This document shows positions 54,251 through 64,000 of a stretch of DNA of 64,000 bases, one piece after another. This DNA comes from Daphnia carinata. Its lineage: Eukaryota; Arthropoda; Branchiopoda; Diplostraca; Daphniidae. The first letter of the stretch is position 1, and the number at the start of each line of letters is the position of its first letter. The position numbers and the translations under genes were made by a program. The stretch spans positions 9,298,971-9,362,970 of the forward strand of contig NC_081333.1 of NCBI RefSeq assembly GCF_022539665.2. Reading direction: 5' to 3'. The notes under the pieces were generated by a model. That model saw only the letters and a list, made by a program, of their open reading frames with translations. It did no database searches and was not told the origin of the DNA.

Positions 54251-57200
54251 CAAGAAACGGAAAAAGAAAATTATAAGAAACAACATGCAAAGCAAAGAAA
54301 ACCGGACACGGTCATCGTCTATTTTTCCTTGAGTAGTGTGTATATACATAATATTTTATCTGCTTGTTTTGCCAATCATTGTGGCGATAGCGGAGTTGGC
54401 ATCAAGTTTTTACGAGTTCCTATATATACAATTTTTTTTTTTTCGGTTAGGATGACGTACGTTTTTTTTTTTTTTTTTAAGTTAGGTGAGATTGTGTTAC
54501 GTTATTATAGACATAGAAAAATTGTTCCAAGTCATCATCATCAGGCCTCCGGTTAAACGCTGAGCTCCATTTTCTTTTTCTTTTTTAGAGGAAGCAAAAA
54601 AAAAAAAAAAAGAAACGGAAGTCGGTCGTTCGTTTGAAAATGAACACAACATAAAAGTTAAGAACGTACAATTTCCAAAGCATCGATAACAAACGTCTTC
54701 GTTACAAATATTCCAAAATTCAAGAGGAAAACGCCAATCATCTATAACACAACATCACATCTGCCTAATTTTGAAAAAAGCCAAAGGAAAATGTCCAGTT
54801 TTCTTCACAAACACATCCGAAGGTGTAAAAAAAAAAGGAGAGGAGGTTCCGGCAGAAGCCGAACGGCAGCTGCAACGTGTCCTCAACATTCGAGGCGTTG
54901 GAAACTGGAGAAAGACGAGGGGGTAAAATAAAAGAAGGACTGTAGTTTTTCGCCTCCTTCTCTGCTTGTAATCGGTAAAAAAGAAGGGAAAAGAAAAATG
55001 GAAGAGAATGAAAAGAGGAGGGCTGTTGGAAAAAAAAAAAAAAGAGAGGAACACATCGCCAACGTGAACAACGAACCTTCAGTTGCCTCTCGGCTACGAT
55101 CGACGACGGACGCGTAGTTGTTGAGCTCCGGCCTTTTTTTTTGAAATTTTCGTTCAAATTTACCGCGTCATTTTCAAACGCCAAGTTTTCTCGCATCATC
55201 GACAAAGTCGTCCTTTTTTTTTTTATTTATTTATTTTTTTTTATTTTGCGGTCAAGTGAATAAAATAAAAGACGGAAGAGAGAAAATCTGCTATCGTGAT
55301 CGCATACTTAACGGATTAACCATCATCTTTGGCGGACTCTGAGCAGCAGGTGGAACCAAACGACAATTCTCATCGGATTTTTTTTTATTATCTTTCACGT
55401 GGACGTCTCTGGAATCATAGTGCGATTAAAGAACGTCATCCGACTTTGAAAGGTATGTTGAAACATGAGTCATACCTGTTTATCAATGCCATTGAAAATC
55501 AGTTCGCGATCTTAACGTCACATAGAAAGTGGGCAATTAAACGGCATAATTCCAAAGATTCTTTTTTTTTTTTGGGTTGGAGTTCGACGTATTTTTTGGT
55601 GGGGAGTCTGGGTGATAGAAGAGAACGTGACGCCGCAAAAAATATTATTCGATTTTTTTCTCTTTTGAACTGTTTGGAAATATATGGACTCACATATACG
55701 AGCCGAACAACAACAACACATTCGAGTCGGCTCGAGGCGCTTCGAGTCGGTCGTGAATCGCCTCGTGTCTTTTGCTTTTTTTTTTTTTTTTTGTTCGCTT
55801 TTGTGCACATCCTGGAAATGTTCTTGGTCGACCTTTTTGTCTGGCCACCTTTGCGTCTTCTTATATATATATATAGCGTCTATACTACGCGATGTATAAC
55901 AGCCGCAAAATAATGATAATAAGGAAGAGAACGAACAACATTTTTTTCTTGATTTTTCTTCCTTCGACGCGCTATAGGCGAAAAAGCCAAAGGTAACCTT
56001 GACGTCGCGTCGTGCACAAATGCCATGAAAAAAAAAAAAAAAGAGAATGAAAGGAGGTGAAAAAAAGAAATGGCGTGGGCTAATGTCGTGATCCCGCGTT
56101 CAGACATTCGAAATGATACCGAATAAATCTGGCGAAATGTGATGATGCGTTATACTCGATCGTACGGCCCCAAGTCCCTGCTCTTCATCAACTCGAATGA
56201 ATGTTATAAGCGAGCAGCCTTATTATTCCGTTCTTCGTTTTTAAACCGAATCCCCCCCCCCCCTTTTTTTTTTTTTTTTTTAGTTGTTGTTTATTTTATT
56301 TTTTTGTTCATCATCAAAATGTTAAATTAACAATGCACCAAGACCTCCCGCCACGTCACGCGCGCGCGCTCTTTTCAAGCTATTTTTACAATCCACCTTC
56401 TTCATTTCACCGTCTATTTCAAAAGGTAAAAATAAAGAAAAGAAAGATTATTCTTTCTTATTTCTTTTTTTTTTCCTGCCATGATGAGAGCGTTAAGAGC
56501 CATACACCAAGCAAATTACTCTCGTACACATCCAAATACAATACACGCCGGGCGGATCTCTTGCCCACCGTCCCCCGGGTTAAACGCCGGTCGTGGCTCG
56601 TTCAACGAAAATACCGAGATCGTTAATTCCCTTTTCTTTTCTTATTTTATTTTATACATTTATCTCTCTTCCCTCCTGTTCCTTTTGTTTTTCTTTCCTC
56701 TTCATTTTTCCTTTTTTTTTTTTTATAGAACGCGAGGATATTAAAGACGATGGCACATCAATATTTATCTGTGTACATACAGACGTTGAATTTTGTGATG
56801 TTTTTTTTTTTCGTTCCACCTGTTGGCGTGCGGCTTTTATTTCAAAGTTACTTTTTTTTTTTTTTTTGGCCTCGTTTTTATAGGTTTTCCCTCCCCTTAA
56901 GGGCCTTCGCTTAATCAATCGATCAGAGAGAGTCAAGGTGGAGAGCGGCAGCATCTTTTCATTTCTCTCCCCTTCGACGAACTACGTGACGTGTTGAGTT
57001 TTTGTTTTTCCCTTTTTCTTTTGAAACATCGCGGGCGGTCACGGGATTTTTTTTTTTTTTTTTTCATTGAACAAAACGGTTTTAGAAAAAAAAGGGAAAA
57101 CTTTTAGCATCGAATCTCCCATTCAAAATGTGTCTATAAAACTGGCAACATCCACCATCTTATCGATGTGTTCTTAACCGAAAAAAAGGCTCGTATAATG

Positions 57201-57302
57201 TGTGAAAAACAGACCCCCTTCTTCGAATCAATCAATCTCCGCTTGTTTCCTTCGAGAAAAGCTTTTCTTTTTTCAAACAAGCAAATAGCAGAAGAATGCG
57301 CA

Positions 57303-57334
57303 TTTTTTTTTTTTTTGGGGGGGGGGGGGGGGGG
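57303..57334 (+). repeat. T(14)-G(18) composite homopolymer
   Basis: Fourteen T followed directly by eighteen G. The same T-then-G order occurs at 44862-44903. Confidence 0.95.
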
Positions 57335-60300
57335 TACAAACTACAAAGTTCAGGGTCTGTCCGCCACACGTAGATACGTTCAAATAAGAACTTTTGTATG
57401 CACAGATTTTTGTTGTCTTGTATGTGTATGTTTTTCTAGTTACATCCAGAACCCCTGCTGATTAGTGGCTTTTCTCTCTGGAAAATAAAAAAAAAATACG
57501 TAGCGGACATGTCTTCGTCAGAAAAGGTCTACCTTTATTTTGTTTTCTAGTCGACTACGTGTGACAAGCCAAAGAGGAGCCAAGCACTTTGTTATACAAA
57601 CATACATTTGAAAGAGGGGGCGATGTTAGAAGAAGAAAGGCCCTCCCCCGTATTTTTTTTTTTTTTTAACTTGATTTGTTTCTATTTCGAAATGCATAAC
57701 CGATCGTCACATTTGGGTTAGACGAGAGGGAAAGAAACAGCTCCAGCATAAAAAAAAAAGGAATTCAAAAATTGAGTGTCACACTAAAATAGAAACTGGA
57801 ATGACATTTGCGTGTGCGTGAAACTGTTGGACGGTCTTGAAACACGAAATGTTTCTGTACATTCATCACGACTTGAGAAAGCTCTTTTCTTTTTTGTTCT
57901 ACGTCTTAACGTGTCATTGGCATACGTCTGACGAAAAAGAATGTCGTTTTCTTCCTTTTTTTTTCTTTTAACATCAACAAAAAGTGGCGATTGTAAATGA
58001 AGCGGTCCAGCTGCTTCACGAACATATTTCATCATCGAAATCTGTCCCTTTTTTTTGTGTGTGTGTGTTGTCTTTTCTTCTAGTACTTTGCGACGTTTTG
58101 AAATAAGAATGTCCTTGGCTGTGCGATCACAAAATCTTTGGCATTTCCTGATGATATTCAAAATAATGAATCCAGTTAGTGACCCTATCAATAGTCGAAT
58201 CGAATTTCTGGTGAAAAACTTCTATGTGGGTGTTTTGCGTGACATTAGAAACTGTCAATCAACTGGGGCTGACCCGCCCATCTGCAATTTTCAATTGAAC
58301 GCGGCACTCGGGCGTGAAATCATTGCCCTCCTTTCACTGCAATTAAAGTTTTTTTTTTTACCTCGATGAAACATTTAATAGAATTATGAACATGAAAATA
58401 TAGAAGGTTAATATTGTGAAAAAAAAAAAATCCATTACGAAGCATATCATAATATACGATGGGCGGGGGAGTCTTTGGAACGATTTTCAAGGTGACGTCA
58501 TTTGGCGTAGCGTAGCGTAAACGTACCGTGAAATGAGGAAAAGTTCTTTCTTTTTTATTTTGTTGAATAGCTTTAAAAAAAAAAGGAGTCTGTTATGGGC
58601 ACTTTCACGACGTTTTACCCTTCGCTGAATCTTTTTTCAATGAAATTTTTGAGGAATGACGTCACGTCTGCACGTTAGGCATCCAGTATTCAAGGTCTGT
58701 AATAACACCAGGCGCCATGTTTGAAGCAAAAAACAAAAATTATAATTATTTATTATTATCTAGAAAAAAAAAAATGAAATAGAGTCACGAAATATGATGA
58801 AGGAAAATAATGCTAGTTATTGCGCAAGAGCCTCATAGGCATACAACGCAGAGTTCAGTAGCTCAAACCTGCCGCAAGGAGATTTCTCTTCGAAACCAAT
58901 TGTTTTCTCGTGATTCTTTGAACTTAACAAGCCTACCAAAGCCAGTTTGACCCTAATAATGTTTTAAAAAAAACGTTGCTTCTTCTTCCCGCATTTGCCT
59001 GTGTAAAGAATACAACGGCAAACGATCATGGTGAGATTCATCAGTGAGCTGCCGGATTTTTTAATTTAAATTGTTTATCACCAAACAAAATCCGACCGTT
59101 ATTTTTGTCCGTATTTTTTTTTTCTTGCCATTTTATATTATTTTCAATCCAGTAAAAAAAAAAAATATTTTAAAAAAGGGGACAAACAAAATGTGCATCC
59201 GGGCGGTTCCTATGTCGTGGTTTCGTAGCGCGTTTATGTACCTGTCGGCCATGAATAATCTAGAAGAAACAAAAGAATAATCCAAATGAACCGGATAACC
59301 CCCCTGACAAAAACCTGTTTTCCTTTTTTTTTTTTTTCCCTTCTTTGAAATCCATTCCCCACCCACCATATTTCTCCCTTTTTGCCTCAATGGCATGTGA
59401 TGGTAGATGGGACAGGGCCGACATGAACATTTGTTTCGGACACACTCTTCCTTATTTTTTGTTATTTTTATTTTTTTTTAAGTCACTCAAAAAAAGTTGA
59501 AGAGCGAAAAAGATAACCCGAATGTCCGGTTGAAATCAACGTTTGAAAATGACCGACTTCCGTTTTGGCTTGCGGACAAACTGCTGTGCAACGTTTGCGG
59601 CCATACTTGATTATATACACACAAAACCTTGGAACCAATTTATTTTATTTGAATAGAGACACACAAAGGCGTACTTCCTTTCTCCCCCCCCCTCTCTTCG
59701 ATGGCTGTTCAGAATAAAAAAAAAAAAAAGGGAAATGAAATTGTAGGAAATGAGACAAGGCCACTTTTGGCATTTAATTGCTGGGTTTTCTTATACTGCA
59801 TCCCGCCCATCAGCGTTTTTCTAGAAAAAAAAACAACAAACCCAAGCCAAAAAAAAAGTTTTGGATGGTTTTATTGTTTCCTCCCTTTTTTTTTTCTTTC
59901 TCGCGTTTTGAAAAAAAAAAAAGAATTTGCGGGGATTTTAACAAGATTACAATCAACCACAGCAAAAAAAAAAAAAATGCTGATGCAGAACTCGCGTAGT
60001 TCATTGAACGAATTAGATCCACCTCAACTTGCACCGCATATAAGCACGCCATCACGAAGCCGGCCACACTTGTGATAATAATAATTTAGGAAAAGACTGG
60101 ACTACGCGTTAACTCTATCAACAAAAAAATGGTGGGAAAATGTGTCGAACAATTCGAAAGAAATTAAAATGTAAGCAACAAGAAATTTATCATTTCTAGC
60201 TTAAAAAAAAAAAAGAAACGAGAAAAAAAAATATGGTGATTAGAGCCGTGCAGTGCGTTGGGTTTCAACGCGTCACGAATATTCGTTTGGATACGCTTCG

Positions 60301-61193
60301 CCTGTTTCTTTCGTCGCCATCACATCATCACGATCAATCAATTAAACTTTTTTCTTTCTTTCTTATTTCTTTTTTCCTTTTTGTTGTATAGGTAGAATGA
60401 AATTCTATTCGGGACCGTGAGTAAGCGTGCCATTTATATCGTCCCTTTTCTTTCTTCAACCAATCAGAAAAAGAAAAAGAATTCCAAGAGAATTTATTTT
60501 AGAAAAAAAAAAAAAAGAAGTTGTTGACCTTCTTTGACACAAGCGAAATGACTGCGTCCTTTTTTGTTATAAAGAAAAAAAAAAACAGATAGACATTTAA
60601 GATTTAAAAAGAAAAAGGGACGCGAAAATATGATTCGTTTTGTTGGTTCAACGGTACATCTCAGGTGGTGTACCATCGTGGCTGTGTTTTCGTGTCACGA
60701 GGGCGAGCGGGACACTCGATGCGCATCATCATATTCATGAGAGAGAGAGAGACGCGCATTTCTTTGGTGACCAATCGCCTCTAGTTCGGTCCGAATGTAA
60801 ACCGGTACTCGCCATTAGAGGAGTAGTTAAATAAATACGACTATTTTTGACTCTGAGAAAACAGAAGAAGAAAAATTTAAAGATGGCCCCGTCTTTGATT
60901 TGGAAAAATATATGTTTCTCTCGGTCTATCCATCTCTCTCACACTCACCTGTTGCCGTGTGCGACTTGAGCCGGCTCACTAACTCCGCCCTTCAACCGTG
61001 ATCTTGTATACACGCGCTCCCGCTGGTAGTCCTATGCACAGGCAAACCCGGAAGAATAAAAAAAATATAAATATATAATTCAACACTCGGGGCATACACG
61101 TCCCGAAACGAAGAAAAACTCTTCAAAGTTCATTATACTTTTTCTCTTCTTTTTATTATAAATATTCGGTAGATATATTAACATCTCCTCTCG

Positions 61194-61202
61194 TATAAAT
61201 AG
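61194..61202 (+). promoter_or_regulatory. TATA-box-like element
   Basis: TATAAATAG, an excellent TATA-box match. About 30-40 bases downstream is GACTTTCACAACCGAGCAGCGG, a plausible initiator area. The best promoter candidate in the gene-poor half; a downstream gene would lie at or beyond the right edge. Confidence 0.35.
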
Positions 61203-61696
61203 ACATCTTCTCCTATTTTGGCGTTGACTTTCACAACCGAGCAGCGGTAGCTTTTAATGATGAAATCTCCAATTTTCGTTTTTCCTTTTTATTTCTTTAA
61301 AAACTGTGGGGGTTTTTTGGGCTCGCGCGTTTCTTTTCAGCCTCCCCGCTATAACATCACGCTGCGTGTGTTGGTTTTCACGCGTGTACCGAACCCTACT
61401 TCAACCTCCTTTTTTTTTTTCAAAATGAATTCAACCTTTTTCGCCTGCCATTTTTTTTTTTTTCAAACAGTTTCATTCCATTTTGAAAAGGTCCTTTTTA
61501 AATTCTATTCTCTAGGCTATATATTCGATACGCGTACGAATACAGACAGAATCACATGCCCCCCCCCCCCTCATTTCACGTTGTGACGCATCACATTTTA
61601 CCACTGTCGTGAGGCGGCATTCATCCGTGTTCTTTTGGTCATCGTTCGATCGGCCAAGCTTGAAAATGTACACACATTTTTCCTCTTTGCCCGACC

Positions 61697-61704
61697 TATA
61701 AATA
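61697..61704 (+). promoter_or_regulatory. TATA-box-like element
   Basis: TATAAATA within CGACCTATAAATAAAAGCC. Second core-promoter-like sequence 500 bases after the one at 61194. Confidence 0.25.
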
Positions 61705-64000
61705 AAAGCCGCTCCTTCGTTTTCTCTTTGATTGTTAACACAAAAATAAATATGGACAATGAGAGACGCCTCTGATCGTGTCCAACGAATTCTTATCGCT
61801 TTAAAGAATAGACGAAAACAACTTTCATGTCCACCTTCTGCGTGATGGTCAAAGCGTGCCGTTCACACACTTTGAAGTTTCTGTAACAAAAACGTCTAAA
61901 TTATTGTTGTTGTTTCCCAGATGAGTGCGGTTCGCCAAAAAAAATGGCCATCTAAATAGTACGTGTGCGTCGGTAGAATGTTCCAGCGCATAACGTTTAG
62001 GAATTTTTCCCGTGGCTTGTAGACATGTCGATTTTTACCCGAACGAGTGGAACAGTTTTTTTTTATTTAAAGGAAAAGACAGAGAGATGCTGGAACTATT
62101 TTGTGCAGTCGGTTCACGTCAGGGGGATGAATACTGCACGTCATAGAGGAAAACCTTGTAGGGTATAAAGCAAGGGCATCACCAGAAAAAAAAAGAAACG
62201 TGACTTAACTTGCTGAAGAACTTCTTTTGTTTTTTTTTTAAATTAAAATTTTTTTTTTCTAAGGGACGGTTGTAATGCGCGCTGTTTTAAAAATAAATTT
62301 TCTAGTTTTTTTTCTTCTACCTTTTGTTCCATGCCCGGCCTAATCGTCCCGACAGTCCTCATTTGGTTTGCAGTTATAATGGTACATCCACTACTAGCTC
62401 GCCTTAATTACTCGTAGAAAAAAGACAAACGCGCAACGGCCCAAAAAAAGAAAACGCACGATTTTTTTTGCCCCGTTGCGTCGGAGATATTCAAAAATGG
62501 AAAAGATTTCGAATAATTTTTCGCTCCCCCTATTTTTTTTTTATTTTTTTTTTCTTCTCAAGGAAGCTCACGATTCTTCACTTTACTTCTCTTTTGTTTA
62601 TTCCTTATAGTTGCACCAGAGTTTCTTTCTACCTTTCGGGGGCGCTTCAATCCGTGTCGTGTCAAACCCCAAAAAGAAAAAAAAAGAACACGCCAAAGTT
62701 CATCATCATTATATCGTCTATTAAAAATGTCGATGTGGGTCATTCTTTCAGGCAGAGAAAATACAAAATAAAAATAGGCCGAGCTGATGCAAATGAATAA
62801 AGGATACATTTACATTCGTTCGGCACGAATCGTGAGCCTATTCACGTTCAACCCGATGGGAATGCATAGTAGCATCTCGTCTTACTTCTCTTTTTTTTTT
62901 TCTTCCCAAAATTCAAACGATAGATTGAAGCAGCATTTCTCTAGACATTCCATAAAGAGCCGATGTTTGAACTGACTGTGGCCCATGAAAACGTTGCCGT
63001 CGCCGCTTCGTCTGGAACTTTTTAACAACAAGAAAAAAAGAAAAAGAAAGACGGATGGTGGCGATGACTCATGTGGCTTGGCAGAGAGCCACACTATTTC
63101 GTCTATATGGTCATGTGTCTGCGTGTGTACAAGTTGATGGGTTCCTTTTTTTTTTTTCTTTTTCAAATGCACCGGCATTTGCATCGACCGCTATATTTCC
63201 CCCGCTCGCATCTGACTATTTTCGTTCACCTCTTGCCAGTGTGTTTGCATCAACGAACGAAACAAAACATGCCCGCAGAGGACCAAATAGAACACAAAAT
63301 ATTAAAAAGAATAAAACCCTTTCAAAAAAAAAAAAGATGTGGATAAAAACGGGAAAGAGACTGCGGTTATAGGTTACAATGATCGGGAGCGGTCGCGCGC
63401 ACGCGCAATGTTCTTCTTTCCTCATTTTGAAAAAAAAAAAAGGAAGAAATAGCGGGCTTACATAAATTTTCGTGCTATGAGATATAGGCGTGTCTGTTAT
63501 TATCCAACCCACCGGTGTGGTGGCCTGAAACGAAACACACACACCACCCCCCCCCCTCCAGAAAGAAGTAACTGTATGGTACATTTACAACCCTGCGAGA
63601 TGATGAAACACCGCTGCCAGGTATTTCTTGCAGCAGCCCCCCCACCAGGTGAAGCCAAGAGATCGTGTGACGCAGTGGCCCGCAAAAAGCCATCATCAGC
63701 TGTTGATCTTCTTTTGCTTTTTTTTTTTTTCATGTTACACTTGTACATGTACAACTTGAATTCATGATTCTTTTCTTCTCGACGCCAATTCGGCGAAGTC
63801 GACTTGTTATACGCTTTTATGCTAATCGCAGTTCGTCTTATTTTTTTGTGAAGCGTTTATTCGAAGTTTTTCCACGTTATTTCGTCCAGTCTTTTATTTT
63901 TTGACCATAAGAGTACCGCAATGGTTATTAGGACTGCTGCTGTTAGAGCCTTTATTCGTTTTTGCCTCTTTTGTTTTTAAAAAAAAAAAAAAAACCTAAA

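Larger units (their letters stand above)
52001..58400. other. Gene-poor, homopolymer-rich region, part 3
   Basis: No recognisable gene. (AC)n near 52051, (AT)n at 53301 and 53695, (GA)n at 54232, and T/G and C/T composite runs near 56250 and 57303. Two open frames overlap on opposite strands near 57784-58370 without a recognisable domain. A GC-richer island at 53735-53905 is described in the findings. Confidence 0.5.
58401..64000. other. Gene-poor, homopolymer-rich region, part 4
   Basis: No recognisable gene. A/T runs, C runs near 59686, 61559 and 63545, TATA-like boxes at 61194 and 61697, and GC-richer patches around 60950-61045 and 63590-63715. The right edge cuts whatever unit this belongs to. 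Confidence 0.5.

Noticed and set aside
57784-58370. Overlapping open frames of 135 aa (-) and 104 aa (+)
   Set aside because: No recognisable domain, Lys-rich parts come from A runs, and no splice or start context supports either. Opposite-strand open frames in such DNA are common by chance.

Overview
The window is animal DNA, and an arthropod is the most likely source; it fits a branchiopod crustacean such as Daphnia best. The evidence is the gene set (MEGF8, Oatp/SLCO, GCLC, eIF5, kinesin light chain, NDRG/MESK2), many short introns of roughly 55-90 bases, tight gene packing in the first 35 kb, and the absence of bacterial or viral features. The species call is inference. I could not run any search.

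Layout. 1-6862 (+): the 3' part of a MEGF8 orthologue (11 exons, 2075 residues in the window, running off the left edge). 7431-10847 (-): a complete Oatp/SLCO organic-anion transporter (17 exons, 714 aa), tail-to-tail with MEGF8. 12134-14579 (-): complete glutamate-cysteine ligase catalytic subunit (9 exons, 640 aa). 16108-16740 (+): a small unrecognised gene. 16815-18385 (+): complete eIF5 (5 exons, 437 aa). 18424-18752 (-): the 3' end of an unrecognised small gene converging on eIF5. 20835-26301 (+): kinesin light chain with two alternative 3' ends (570 or about 626 aa). 27010-28582: a tandem repeat block carrying a near-perfect palindrome. 29247-34968 (-): an NDRG-family gene (11 exons including a 12-base microexon, 381 aa). 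In every gene read from its own start to its own stop, the exon lengths sum to a multiple of three, which supports the splice models.

From about 35 kb to the right edge (29 kb) I recognise no gene. This stretch is crowded with mononucleotide runs (A, T, and runs of 16-22 C or G) and AC, AT, GA and GT microsatellites. Several exon-like islands with good splice sites and several TATA-box-like sequences lie within it. It may be large 5' introns or regulatory DNA of a gene outside the window, or a true gene desert.

The genes do not form a pathway. They are independent housekeeping, transport and signalling genes. I found no convincing new molecular system. The most unusual observations are two GC-AG introns with identical GCAAGT donors, the 12-base microexon in NDRG, the 321-base palindrome-bearing tandem repeat, and possible hidden exons in the homopolymer-rich desert.
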